Shown one piece after another: positions 20,633-30,101 of a stretch of 64,000 nucleotides of DNA. Every line of letters begins with the position of its first letter. Position 1 is the first letter of the stretch. The notes beneath the pieces are model-generated. The model saw only the letters and a program-made list of their open reading frames with translations, was not told the origin of the DNA and ran no database searches. The DNA is from CAYZHM01 sp964478225 (GTDB lineage: Bacteria > Pseudomonadota > Alphaproteobacteria > Micavibrionales > Micavibrionaceae). Location: the NCBI GenBank assembly GCA_964478225.1, contig CAYZHM010000005.1:1-64000 (forward strand), given 5' to 3'. A program made the position numbers and the translations under genes.

Positions 20633-20953
20633 CAGAAAAACCCGCTTAGAATGAACTTTTATTTTAAGTAGGTTTTTTGATTTTCTCTAGCTGAAAGCCT
20701 TTTGCATACTCATGCATTGCACGCAGCTGGGGGGTTATGAAAGTGCCTAGGCTTTGACCTTTAATTTCATAGGAGAAAATTTGTCTGACTCTTGTGCGGC
20801 GGTGGCAAAGCGCCCTCCTCCGCCCCTCAACCTAGGGCATGAAAAACGCAGGAATTCTGCGCCTTATGGTTGGAAAAGCCCCGATTTTCTTGACTTTTGA
20901 TTGTGTAAAACGTAATGATCCTGCCATAATGTGAAATGGGGAGTGAGTAAACG
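20633..20953. other. Intergenic region of 321 bases between divergent genes
   Basis: No convincing gene. It contains a GC-rich patch around 20795-20840 and a perfect inverted repeat, CGCAG-gaatt-CTGCG, at 20847-20861. A -35-like TTGACT at 20890-20895 lacks a well-spaced -10, so no promoter is called. The region must hold control signals for the receiver gene (minus) and the coupled membrane protein and RTX pair (plus). A small RNA cannot be excluded. Confidence 0.4.
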
Positions 20954-21418
20954 ATGAGACAATATAACATCATTGGCAAGCAGTGGGTTAGAGATGCATT
21001 GGCAATTATTGCGATGATTGTGTTTTATAATCTATATAATTCAATTGCCTATGACACACTACAACACATAAACGTAAGAAAAGTTGTGTGGGCATTCATC
21101 GGCGGCTTTTTTGTTTTTGTTCCGATGTATGCAATCCTCTGGCTTACATTAAGAAAGCTTAGATCAAATCTGCTGTTTTTTTTGATTTCGCTGGGGGTGT
21201 GGCTTGCTGAGCCTATTATAATGTCGCAATGGGCATCAAAAACTTTTAATGCTTGGCAGGGATCTTATCAAATTTTCAAAGATGGCGAGCTAACACTGTA
21301 TGGATATTTTTATTGGCTCCAGAACCCATTTTTCTTTTTGGTTATATATGCAGCTTTCTTTTTTGGTAAACATCTGCACAAAAAACTTCAAAATAATAAT
21401 GAGGATTTTAAACAATGA
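20954..21418 (+). CDS. Small polytopic membrane protein coupled to RTX exoprotein
   Basis: A 154-residue protein with about four membrane helices (around 13-35, 43-66, 72-92 and 125-145) and a Lys/Asn-rich tail. I do not recognise a family. GGGGAGTGAG precedes the ATG. Its stop overlaps the ATG of the giant RTX gene (ATGA), so the two proteins are translationally coupled and probably act together. Hand counts give low G+C here, similar to the first 650 bases of the RTX gene and unlike the RTX core. Possible roles such as export helper, anchor or protective partner are speculation. Confidence 0.75.
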   Translation: MRQYNIIGKQWVRDALAIIAMIVFYNLYNSIAYDTLQHINVRKVVWAFIGGFFVFVPMYAILWLTLRKLRSNLLFFLISLGVWLAEPIIMSQWASKTFNAWQGSYQIFKDGELTLYGYFYWLQNPFFFLVIYAAFFFGKHLHKKLQNNNEDFKQ

Positions 21419-24400
21419 GCTTACCAAGAATTAGGGCCAATGCTGATAATACCGGAATAATTTACATTACACATGATGGAAATGAAATTGAAATTCCTAT
21501 CAGCGCTTTTAACCCAAAAATAACAGATATAAATGACCCGAACTATCATAACTACAATGAAACCAGTAATATTCCAGGGTCTCAATACATTCATGATAAA
21601 TCTATAATTGATAGAAACTTCAGGGAAGAACCTGCTCCAACATTTGGGCTATGGGGTGCCGATAAGCCTGTGAATACAGGTGATGAATCATATGCATTCC
21701 CAGTTGGAACAGTAACTCATTATCTTGCTACCGGCCCAAATGGAGAAAGCATTGTAGTCAATGTTACAAAAAACTCTCATCTACTTGCTCCCGGGATAGT
21801 TGTTCGCGAATTATATTATGATGATGCTGGCTTCGCTTATATTGATGAGACAGGTGTCGGAACTGGTGATTATAAACGTCTTAATTTATTTCTAGCCGAT
21901 GGTTTATGGCAGGAAAATGCCAATCGAATTGGCCGTGAAAGTATTTATGAAGATACCGTAGGGGAAAAAGCACCACCCTCTGATCAACTGCCTTTTACCC
22001 CACCAATTCCAGGGCACAAGCCAACACCCCCGTGGCTGCAGGATGTTGAAAATAGAACAAATAGTGCACGCGACGAGGCCTCCCCTCTTGTTCTCGATCT
22101 TGATGGGGATGGGGTTGAGCTTGTTGCGGTGGATGGGCCTGGCGCTGTTTACTGGGACATTGACACGGACGGGCTTGCGGAAAAATCGGCGTGGGTTGCG
22201 GGCGGCGATGGGTTGCTTGTTTACGACCGCAATGGCGATGGCCGGATTAATAATCATTCCGAACTCTTCGGAACAAAGGACCTTGACGGGTTTATGGCGT
22301 TGGCCCCTTTCGACAGCAACGATGATAACGTCATTAATATAAACGATGTGCAGTTTGGCGAGTTGAAGGTTTGGGTTGATGCGAATTCCGACGGGATTAC
22401 GCAAGACGGAGAGCTACATACGCTGAGCGATCTTGGGATTACGTCGATTAGCCTGACCGCGACGAGCGTTAATTATCAGATTGCGGGCAACACAATTACG
22501 CATGAAGCCAATTTCACGATTAACGGCGTTAACCGCAAAATTGTTGATGCGTGGTTTGCGTATGATGATGTGAATACGGTTTACAGCGACCCTTATACAC
22601 TTGATGTGCGGACATTGTTTATGCCGACGGTGCGCGGGTATGGTGATTTGCCTGACCTGCATATTGCCATGAGCAAGGACAATGGCGCCGGCGGGCTTTT
22701 GGAGATGGTGCAGACCATTGCGCTTGCCTCAGCGGCGCAGTTGTTGAACCCGACTTTTGATCTGGAAGATAAAATCAGAAGTATTCTCTTTCATTGGGCC
22801 GGCGTTGAGGACATCGCCCCTAACAGCCGTGGCTCTTATATTGACGCACGCGAACTGGCCTTTCTTGAAGTCTTGACCGCCGAACCCTATATTCAGCGCG
22901 GTGCGTATTCTAACCCCGGTTCCGAAGCTGCCGAAAGTCTGAAAACCGCTTTCCGTGAAGCGTTTGATAACATCGCGACAAACATCATTGTGCAGACTGA
23001 TGCGGCCTCTGTTCTGTTTTCGCAGCAGGGAACCTATAACCCGCTTACCGATACGCTGGAAGGAACCTTTGTAATTGACTTTGCCAGCTTGCAAAGCCTT
23101 ATCACGGCAAACGCCGCAACGGGCAATAATTTGCTGGAATTCTGGCGCAACGTCCTGCGCACATTTGAAATTACAGTCGGTCTCGACAATCTTGCACCAG
23201 CGGAAGATGCGCAGCTTCACGCCATGATCGCGAACAGCGACCCCGCACATCTTCTCAACTACGACAAAGTTTTTATTGATCTCTATGGCAATATCGGCCT
23301 CACTTTGAATGGCACGAACGGTGATGACATTCTTATCGGTGCGAATGGAAATGACACCCTCAATACCGATAATGGCAACGACAAAATTTATGGACGCCTT
23401 GGAAATGACACCATCAATGGGGGCGCAGGCGATGACGAGTTGTACGGCGAAGGGGGGAATGATTACCTCTATGGCTCCACGGGCAACGATATTCTTGACG
23501 GCGGCGAAGGTGATGACTTCCTCGAAGGGCGTCAAGACAATGACACATATATATATACAAGCGGCCTTGATACCATTCTTGATTCAGGCGGTATTGATAA
23601 AATTGTTTTCGCACCAGGCTATACGCTTGCTCAAACACAAATTTTGCGCTCCACAAACAATGCAAATGATCTTGAAATTTATCTGAATGGCGTGCTCTCG
23701 GTCCGCATTGAAGATTTCTTTTTAAGCAGTAGAAAAGTTGAAAGCGCTGAATATAGCAACGGTGACAGAATTGACCTCACAGCTTTAGATGGCGAGGTCA
23801 GAGGCGACAACAACGATAATATCCTAAACGGCAACGACTCCCCATTTTTTTCGCAAGATAAAATCTATGGCTTTGGCGGTAACGACACAATCTATGGCGG
23901 CCTAGGAGATGATTTCCTGTACGGCGCATCAGGAAATGACATCTATCTCCTCAGCCCCGGAGTCGACACGATAGAAGACAGCTCCGGCACAGATAAACTC
24001 GTCTTCAGCGCTGGCATAACTCTCTCTGATCTTAGCTATGTTTGGCACGCAGATGAATCAATGGACTTGTATATCAAGGGCACTCTCACGGTTATTATCA
24101 AAAACCAGTTTTATTCAGGCGATTCCATCGATTTTTTTGAGTTTTCAAATGGAGAAATCATCGATGTTAAAACAATAGTATTCCCTCAATACGGCACAAA
24201 CGCAGGCGAGACAATATACCCCGTCCGTTACGGCGGAAGCATCAATAACATTATTTATGGCTATGATGGAAATGATTATATTTATGGCCATTTTGGCGAT
24301 GACACTCTTATAGGCGGTGATGGGGATGATACGCTTAATGGCGAAGAAAATAATGATACACTTGTAGGCGGCAAAGGTATTGATACTTTGCAAGGTGAAG

Positions 24401-26064
24401 AGAATGACGACATTCTGAATGGCGGTCTTGGCAATGATTTTCTGTATGGCGGGTCTGGGGCTGATACTTATGTTTTCTCCTATGGTGATGGGAATGATCT
24501 TATTGTGGAAACAGATTACTCACAGGACACCAATGATCGTATTGTTTTTGCCACCGGTATAACCCAATCACAAATTTCTTTTGAGAGACTGAACAATGAT
24601 GATCTGATGATCCTTATTAATAATGGCCTCGGCGGCAGCATTCGGATCAATTACCAGTTTGATACTACCTATGACAACGCAATTGTTGAAAAGTTGCAGT
24701 TTGCAGATGGAAGCATCATTGACCTGACCACCCGTAATTATACATTTAACGGCACAAATGGTAATGACACTTTGTGGGGCGTCCCGAATGCTGGCGGCGG
24801 CATCAACGACACCATCAATGGTCTTGATGGTAACGATACTATATACGGCTATCTTGGCCTTGATATTCTCAATGGCGGTGATGGGAACGATACGCTTTAT
24901 GGCTCAGATGGCTCTAGCCTTGATGATAATGACACCACGGCAAATGTTTTGAATGGTGGTCGGGGCAACGATATTCTGAATGGGGCCTATGGCAATGAAA
25001 TACTCGATGGCGGGACAGGAAATGATAAAATTTATGCTGATAGGGGGAATGATATCGTTTATGGCGGTCAGGGAAGTGACGAAATTACGGGAGATGATGG
25101 GGACGATATTTTGTATGCTGATGATCCTGTGGTCAAATCTGACTATAACAATGACAGGATTTCAGATGGCAGTGATTTTCTTGCGTGGCAGCGTAATTTC
25201 GGCAAGACGGGTTTGAATGTTGTTGGTGATGCGAACAACGATGGAGTTGTTAACGGCAACGATTTAAACCGTTGGAAAAATGATTTTGGTTTGGAAGACA
25301 AAAGCCCTCTGGAAGCGGATTATGCCAGAGACGGCAGGATTGATGGCAATGACTTTCTTTCCTGGCAAAGAAATTTTGGTAAGACAGGTACCAATTTGTT
25401 AGGAGATGGCAATAGCGATGGGGTCGTGAATGGCGCAGACCTTGGTGTTTGGAAGGGTGAATTTGGCACAAGCGCAGTGATTGAGCAGTCCAATGATATT
25501 GTAGATGGTGCGGATTTTCTATCTTGGCAGAGAAATTTTGGAAAGACAGGTACCAATCTGGCAGCTGATACTAATAATGACGGTGTTGTGAATGGGCTTG
25601 ATCTCAATGTTTGGAAGAACAATTTTGGATCTGCAGATAACATCCCGAGTGATGACATTTTGAATGGTGGAAGAGGCAAGGATATTTTATATGCGGGGTA
25701 TGGTAAGGACACACTGACCGGTGGTGCGGATGCTGATATCTTTATTTTGACGGCGGTGCCCCACTCCAGTAACTTTACAACGATCAAGGATTTCACGTTG
25801 AGTACTTCCAATCCATCTCTTTCCGACAAATTGGATTTTTCTGATATTCTTGAACAATACGACCCTGCCCGTGATTTAATCTCCAATTTCTTGCGACTTA
25901 CGGATGATGGAACGAAAAGCATTTTGTCGATAGACCAAAATGGGGGAGCTGATAATTTTATACCTGTGGCTGAGTTGACGGGTGTTACCCAGATTGCAAC
26001 AGGCGCCGTTGCGACGCAGGCCGAGCTCCAGATTCTTGTGTCCAATGGGACCTTTATTGTTTAA
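21415..26064 (+). CDS. Giant RTX calcium-binding exoprotein with dockerin-like EF-hand repeats
   Basis: 1549 residues, no Sec signal peptide. Residues 1 to about 215 form an unrecognised head. About 220-380 is a Ca-binding region (DLDGDGVELVAVDG, YDRNGDGRINNHSELFG, DANSDGITQDGELHTL) like that found in FrpC-type RTX proteins. Blocks of GGxGNDxL nonapeptides occur near 636-709, 800-842, 947-1022, 1114-1235 and 1413-1442. Between about 1242 and 1408 lie three dockerin-like double EF-hand units (DFLSWQRNFGKTG ... DGVVNG.DL..WK..FG). The end looks like a type I secretion C terminus. No type I exporter genes are present, so export must be in trans. Its 3' end overlaps the GIY-YIG gene stop by 4 bases. 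Adhesin or toxin function is undecided. Confidence 0.9.
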   Translation: MSLPRIRANADNTGIIYITHDGNEIEIPISAFNPKITDINDPNYHNYNETSNIPGSQYIHDKSIIDRNFREEPAPTFGLWGADKPVNTGDESYAFPVGTVTHYLATGPNGESIVVNVTKNSHLLAPGIVVRELYYDDAGFAYIDETGVGTGDYKRLNLFLADGLWQENANRIGRESIYEDTVGEKAPPSDQLPFTPPIPGHKPTPPWLQDVENRTNSARDEASPLVLDLDGDGVELVAVDGPGAVYWDIDTDGLAEKSAWVAGGDGLLVYDRNGDGRINNHSELFGTKDLDGFMALAPFDSNDDNVININDVQFGELKVWVDANSDGITQDGELHTLSDLGITSISLTATSVNYQIAGNTITHEANFTINGVNRKIVDAWFAYDDVNTVYSDPYTLDVRTLFMPTVRGYGDLPDLHIAMSKDNGAGGLLEMVQTIALASAAQLLNPTFDLEDKIRSILFHWAGVEDIAPNSRGSYIDARELAFLEVLTAEPYIQRGAYSNPGSEAAESLKTAFREAFDNIATNIIVQTDAASVLFSQQGTYNPLTDTLEGTFVIDFASLQSLITANAATGNNLLEFWRNVLRTFEITVGLDNLAPAEDAQLHAMIANSDPAHLLNYDKVFIDLYGNIGLTLNGTNGDDILIGANGNDTLNTDNGNDKIYGRLGNDTINGGAGDDELYGEGGNDYLYGSTGNDILDGGEGDDFLEGRQDNDTYIYTSGLDTILDSGGIDKIVFAPGYTLAQTQILRSTNNANDLEIYLNGVLSVRIEDFFLSSRKVESAEYSNGDRIDLTALDGEVRGDNNDNILNGNDSPFFSQDKIYGFGGNDTIYGGLGDDFLYGASGNDIYLLSPGVDTIEDSSGTDKLVFSAGITLSDLSYVWHADESMDLYIKGTLTVIIKNQFYSGDSIDFFEFSNGEIIDVKTIVFPQYGTNAGETIYPVRYGGSINNIIYGYDGNDYIYGHFGDDTLIGGDGDDTLNGEENNDTLVGGKGIDTLQGEENDDILNGGLGNDFLYGGSGADTYVFSYGDGNDLIVETDYSQDTNDRIVFATGITQSQISFERLNNDDLMILINNGLGGSIRINYQFDTTYDNAIVEKLQFADGSIIDLTTRNYTFNGTNGNDTLWGVPNAGGGINDTINGLDGNDTIYGYLGLDILNGGDGNDTLYGSDGSSLDDNDTTANVLNGGRGNDILNGAYGNEILDGGTGNDKIYADRGNDIVYGGQGSDEITGDDGDDILYADDPVVKSDYNNDRISDGSDFLAWQRNFGKTGLNVVGDANNDGVVNGNDLNRWKNDFGLEDKSPLEADYARDGRIDGNDFLSWQRNFGKTGTNLLGDGNSDGVVNGADLGVWKGEFGTSAVIEQSNDIVDGADFLSWQRNFGKTGTNLAADTNNDGVVNGLDLNVWKNNFGSADNIPSDDILNGGRGKDILYAGYGKDTLTGGADADIFILTAVPHSSNFTTIKDFTLSTSNPSLSDKLDFSDILEQYDPARDLISNFLRLTDDGTKSILSIDQNGGADNFIPVAELTGVTQIATGAVATQAELQILVSNGTFIV
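25141..25640 (+). repeat. Three tandem dockerin-like coding repeats inside the RTX gene
   Basis: The conserved core encoding DFLxWQRNFGKTG begins near 25174, 25351 and 25513, each followed about 30 residues later by DGVVNGxDLxxWKxxFG. Copies 2 and 3 are nearly identical over the GKTGTNL segment, which suggests recent duplication. Each unit has two Asp/Asn-rich calcium loops, as in type I dockerins. Confidence 0.8.
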
Positions 26065-26309
26065 AGACTTTGATTGCAGATTTTTAATTTTTCAAGGCGG
26101 CTGAGGCGTTTGACCATAATTTCCTGTTTTGAAGCTGCGCTTCGGGTGCCATGAGAGGCTTGATACATTAATTTGAAAGGGCCACGGCCTTTGGTATATT
26201 TGGCACCAGTTCCGCTCTCATGCGCAGAAATCCGCGCTTTTAGGTCGTTGGTTATACCTGTATAAAGGCTACCGTCAGCGCATTCCAAAATATAAACCAC
26301 CCAATTCAT
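26061..26309 (-). CDS. GIY-YIG domain protein, YhbQ/UPF0213-like
   Basis: An 82-residue single-domain protein starting at MNWVVYILECADGSLYTGIT. The VYIL and YTGIT strands are the GIY and YIG equivalents, followed by the conserved Arg/His region (LKARISAHESGTGAKYTKG). Small stand-alone members of this family are often annotated as endonuclease-like; cellular roles are poorly defined. The start was taken at the Met immediately before the domain; an upstream in-frame Met adds only five residues. It is divergent from the BaiN-type gene at 26333, sharing a 23-base spacer. Confidence 0.88.
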   Translation of the reverse strand: MNWVVYILECADGSLYTGITNDLKARISAHESGTGAKYTKGRGPFKLMYQASHGTRSAASKQEIMVKRLSRLEKLKICNQSL

Positions 26310-26332
26310 AAAAATATGATACAACGCGCCCT

Positions 26333-27514
26333 ATGAAATCTCCATATGATGTCATTGTTATAGGGGCTGGCGCGGCGGGCATGATGTGCGCGATGACGGC
26401 GGGCAAGCGCGGGCGACGTGTTTGGCTGGTTGATCATGCCTCGACAATCGGAGAGAAAATCAGGATATCAGGCGGTGGGCGCTGTAATTTCACCAACATC
26501 CATACCAAGGCCGAGACGTTTCTTTCCGCGAACCCACATTTTTGTAAGTCGGCACTCAAGCAATACACGCAACAAGATTTCATTGAGCTTGTACAAAAGC
26601 ACGGTATTGCCTATCACGAGAAAATTCTAGGGCAGCTTTTTTGTGATAGTTCGGCGCAGCAGATTATTGATATGTTGCTAAAGGAATGTGAGGAAGCCGG
26701 GGTTCGCGTTAATAAAGAGACCACCGTTAGCCGCATCGAAGCTTTGGACAAGGGTTATAAGGTTTACACAAACCACGGCGATCATGCGTGTGCCTCTCTT
26801 GTGATTGCGACGGGTGGACTCTCTATTCCTAAAATTGGGGCGTCGCGTTTTGGTTATGATGTTGCAAAACAATTTGGCTTGAACATTATTCCTACGCGTG
26901 CGGGGCTTGTTCCTTTGACATTTCAGAGTGCGTTGCTGGGGCGCTGCAAGGCGCTGAGTGGTTTGTCGGTTGATGCGGTTGTGACATGCGGGAAGAAAAA
27001 ATTTGCAGAAGGGCTTTTGTTCACGCATCGAGGATTAAGTGGGCCTTCTATTTTGCAGATATCATCTTATTGGCAAGAGGGGATGGAGATTGAGATTAAT
27101 CTGGCTCCGGCCACGGATGTATTCGCATTCTTGAAGGATTGGAAAAAAAACCATCCAAAACAAGATGTGCAGACGGCGCTTGCGGATATTGTGCCCAAAC
27201 GGCTGGCGCAAAGCATATGTGAGGATCAGAAAATATCGGGGCGGATTGCAGACTTGCCGGATAAGACACTGACGCTTCTGGCTGCGGCGGTGAACAACTG
27301 GCGCATTAAGCCCGCCGGCACAGAGGGCTACCGAACCGCAGAAGTTACGCTTGGTGGTGTCGATACGAATGATTTATCTTCGAAAACCATGGAGGCCAAT
27401 AAGCAGCCGGGGTTGTTTTTTATCGGCGAAGTTGTAGACGTCACGGGTCATTTGGGCGGATTTAACTTCCAATGGGCGTGGTCTTCGGGCTATGTTGCCG
27501 GACAAAATGCGTAA
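26333..27514 (+). CDS. BaiN/HI0933-type NAD(P)/FAD-dependent oxidoreductase
   Basis: 393 residues. An N-terminal Rossmann motif, VIGAGAAGMMCAM, is followed by the family signature GEKIRISGGGRCNFTN and a C-terminal FAD-binding segment, GLFFIGEVVDVTGHLGG. This is the BaiN/YhiN-like flavoprotein family; substrates are usually unknown. It is followed by the ABC-F gene after 8 bases, so the two are likely co-transcribed. It is a distant paralogue of the flavoprotein at 3448. Confidence 0.9.
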   Translation: MKSPYDVIVIGAGAAGMMCAMTAGKRGRRVWLVDHASTIGEKIRISGGGRCNFTNIHTKAETFLSANPHFCKSALKQYTQQDFIELVQKHGIAYHEKILGQLFCDSSAQQIIDMLLKECEEAGVRVNKETTVSRIEALDKGYKVYTNHGDHACASLVIATGGLSIPKIGASRFGYDVAKQFGLNIIPTRAGLVPLTFQSALLGRCKALSGLSVDAVVTCGKKKFAEGLLFTHRGLSGPSILQISSYWQEGMEIEINLAPATDVFAFLKDWKKNHPKQDVQTALADIVPKRLAQSICEDQKISGRIADLPDKTLTLLAAAVNNWRIKPAGTEGYRTAEVTLGGVDTNDLSSKTMEANKQPGLFFIGEVVDVTGHLGGFNFQWAWSSGYVAGQNA

Positions 27515-27522
27515 GGACTGAT

Positions 27523-29370
27523 ATGCCCCCTCCTCTATTGCTTTCCGTTAAAGATGCCATGGTTCGGTACAGCGAAGTGCCGGTGTTCGAGGATTTGTCT
27601 TTTAATATCCATGCCGGCAGCCGCATTGCATTGGTTGGGAAGAATGGCGCAGGAAAATCGACGTTGATGAATATTATTACCGGTGTACAGGATTTGGACA
27701 GTGGCGAGCGTTGGGAAGAGATTGGCGTCAGCATTGGATATTTGCAGCAAGAGATTGAGCCAGAGACGGGCCAAAGCGTGTTTGATTATATTTTTACCGA
27801 GATCAAACATGAAGAACGAGAGTTGCATAGCTATAAAGTTGATATTGTTACAGAGGCCTTGGAGTTGGATCCTCAGGCGATGATGACGCGTCTGTCAGGC
27901 GGGCAGTTGCGGCGCGCCGGGTTGGCACGCGCGTTGGTGGAAGAGCCTGACATTCTGTTGCTCGATGAGCCGACGAACCATTTGGATTTGGAGGCGATTG
28001 AATGGCTGGAGAAATATCTGAAGGCATACCGCGGGACGTTGCTGTGTATTTCGCATGATCGTACTTTTTTGTCGAATATTACGAACCAGGTTTTCTGGCT
28101 TGATCGCGGACAGCTTAAAGTTAGCCCGCGAGGATTTAAATATTTTGATGAGTGGTCTACGGAACTTCTTGATCAAGAAGAACGTGAGCTGAGGAACCGC
28201 AGACAAACTGTTTCGATAGAGATGGAATGGGCCAATCGCGGCGTCAAGGCGCGGGTGAAGCGCAATATCAGGCGATTAGAGCTTGCAAGGCAGATGCGCG
28301 ATCAATTGAAAGCAGATGAATCTGCCTTTCGGCGGGCAACAGCAAAGATTGATGTGAAGCCGATCAAGGATCTTGAGAATAGTTCGAAAGTGGTTGCGGA
28401 GTTTTATAACGTCCATAAAGGCTTTGAGGAAAATGGGAAACATCTCACCATTCTTGACAAATTTTCCATGCGTATTTTGCGCGGCGACCGCATTGGTATA
28501 CTTGGGAAGAATGGCTCGGGCAAAACGACTTTTCTTAAGCTCCTTATCAAAGAGCTTGAGCCTGATCAGGGAAGCGTGAAGACACGCAAAGAGCTTGAGT
28601 TTTCCTATTTTGATCAGAAGCGGCGGGATCTTGATCCTAGCGCAACACTAAAGAAAACCTTATGTCCGGGGGGTGGGGATTATGTTGATGTGATGGGGAA
28701 GCAGCGGCATGTTTGTGGATATCTCAAGGATTTTCTATTTGATCCAAGCCGCGTGCAAGACAAGGTTTCACAGCTTTCCGGGGGTCAGAAGAACCGTTTG
28801 ATGCTGGCTAAAATCCTGGCCAATCCCAAGACCTGTCTTATTCTTGATGAACCAACGAACGATCTGGACATGGATACGCTGGACATGCTGGAGGAAATTC
28901 TTTCGCAGTATAAGGGCACGTTGATTGTTGTTTCTCATGATCGCGATTTTCTTGACCAGACTGTGACGCGGATTTTGGCGTTCGAAGGCGATGGGAAAAT
29001 TGAAAGCTGCATTGGCGGTTATAGTGATTATTTGGAGATGAAAACGAATGGTGAGCTACAAGCCCCGCCTGAAGCTGTTATAGAGAAGGCCGTTAAAAAA
29101 CCTAAAGACGTGGTTGCTGTAGAAGATAAAAAGAATGCAAAAAAGCTGACGTATAAGCTTGAGCATGAGCTGAAGCAATTACCACAAAAGATTAAGAAAG
29201 TGGAAGAGGAGATAGCGGTCTATTCTGAGCAATTGTCCGATGCCGATTTTTACAAACGCGATGCGGATGGATTTCATAAGGTGACGCAGCTGCTGGCTGA
29301 ATCCCAAAGAAAACTGGAACGCTATGAAAGCCGGTGGTTTGAGCTGGAGGAGATGAAGAGTGGGGTTTAA
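27523..29370 (+). CDS. uup: ABC-F family ATPase, Uup-like
   Basis: 615 residues from the ATG at 27523, chosen for the AAGGA upstream and because the family's N terminus begins just after it. There are two ABC cassettes with Walker A (VGKNGAGKSTLMN; LGKNGSGKTTFLK), signature motifs (LSGGQLRRAGLARAL; LSGGQKNRLMLAKIL) and Walker B (ILLLDEPTNHLD; LILDEPTNDLD), an inter-domain linker and a C-terminal coiled coil (about 540-610) typical of Uup. There are no membrane helices. ABC-F proteins act on the ribosome E-site or, for Uup, have been linked to DNA transposition and ribosome function. The C terminus overlaps the kinase at 29367 by 4 bases, convergent. Confidence 0.85.
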   Translation: MPPPLLLSVKDAMVRYSEVPVFEDLSFNIHAGSRIALVGKNGAGKSTLMNIITGVQDLDSGERWEEIGVSIGYLQQEIEPETGQSVFDYIFTEIKHEERELHSYKVDIVTEALELDPQAMMTRLSGGQLRRAGLARALVEEPDILLLDEPTNHLDLEAIEWLEKYLKAYRGTLLCISHDRTFLSNITNQVFWLDRGQLKVSPRGFKYFDEWSTELLDQEERELRNRRQTVSIEMEWANRGVKARVKRNIRRLELARQMRDQLKADESAFRRATAKIDVKPIKDLENSSKVVAEFYNVHKGFEENGKHLTILDKFSMRILRGDRIGILGKNGSGKTTFLKLLIKELEPDQGSVKTRKELEFSYFDQKRRDLDPSATLKKTLCPGGGDYVDVMGKQRHVCGYLKDFLFDPSRVQDKVSQLSGGQKNRLMLAKILANPKTCLILDEPTNDLDMDTLDMLEEILSQYKGTLIVVSHDRDFLDQTVTRILAFEGDGKIESCIGGYSDYLEMKTNGELQAPPEAVIEKAVKKPKDVVAVEDKKNAKKLTYKLEHELKQLPQKIKKVEEEIAVYSEQLSDADFYKRDADGFHKVTQLLAESQRKLERYESRWFELEEMKSGV

Positions 29371-30101
29371 ATCTCTTCGCCGTGTTTCGGCAAAGTGAAA
29401 TAAATGCTTGTCCCTGCCCCGAGGCTTGATTTGATGTGTATTTCACCGCCATGGAGCTGAACAATCTTTCTTGCAAGCGTGAGCCCCGCTCCTATACCCG
29501 GATATTTTTCCGGATTTAATCTTCTGAATAGCCGGAATACCTCTTCGTGATAATCTTCGGCAATTCCTATGCCGTTGTCTTTGATTTCAAAAAGCCATGC
29601 TTGGCCCTCTTCCTTTGCGCTTATTGATATTTCCCTTGGGGAGGTTTCATTCTCATGAAATTTGAGAGCGTTGTCGATCAGGTAACTGAACAGGAAATGA
29701 AGCTGTTGCGGCTCGGCGACGACCATTGGCAAACTGCCGCAGTTTATTGCAGCTGTGTATTTTTTTATATTCTCTTCTTGCTCTTGCAGGACATTCGAGA
29801 AGATGTGATTGACGTCGATTTGCCTTGACGATCCAGCACGGGTGTTCAACCGGGAAAAAGCAAGGAGAGCAGTTTGCATGTTGTTGATTTTTTCGAGAGA
29901 TTTTTCAATAAAGGCAGCATAGTCCTGCTCCTCCTTTGTGAGGCTTTCTTGTCTTGATGCCAGCAAGAGCTTTGTAAATTCCCTAATGTGACGCAAAGGA
30001 GCGCCGAGGTCATGGGAAACGATATAGGCGTAATCCTCATATTCTTTGGCAATTCTTTGTACTTGAATGTCCGCAGCGCTGTCTCTTGTTGAAATTTGCA
30101 T
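29367..30101 (-). CDS. Short cytoplasmic histidine kinase without sensor domain
   Basis: 244 residues: a HisKA (H30 in YIVSHDLGAPLRHIREF) and an HATPase (IDNALKFHE, KDNGIGIAEDYHEEVF, GIGAGLTLARKIV). The DHp type with SHDLGAPLR is like those of phytochrome-class kinases that phosphorylate Rcp1-like receivers, and two such receivers lie just upstream. The ATG directly follows the receiver stop (TAAATG). There is no membrane helix and no sensory domain, so the input must come through partner proteins. Confidence 0.9.
   Translation of the reverse strand: MQISTRDSAADIQVQRIAKEYEDYAYIVSHDLGAPLRHIREFTKLLLASRQESLTKEEQDYAAFIEKSLEKINNMQTALLAFSRLNTRAGSSRQIDVNHIFSNVLQEQEENIKKYTAAINCGSLPMVVAEPQQLHFLFSYLIDNALKFHENETSPREISISAKEEGQAWLFEIKDNGIGIAEDYHEEVFRLFRRLNPEKYPGIGAGLTLARKIVQLHGGEIHIKSSLGAGTSIYFTLPKHGEEI

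Noticed and set aside
22729..23535. A 268-residue frame on the minus strand in the RTX gene
   Set aside because: It mirrors RTX repeats, giving repetitive, non-domain-like residues; a shadow of the coding repeats.
23323..25740. A CRISPR array or non-coding tandem repeat
   Set aside because: The repeats are in-frame nonapeptide and dockerin-like coding repeats with variable sequence.
25320..26045. A 241-residue minus-strand frame at the RTX 3' end
   Set aside because: Antisense of the dockerin-like repeats, with the same low-complexity pattern and no independent support.
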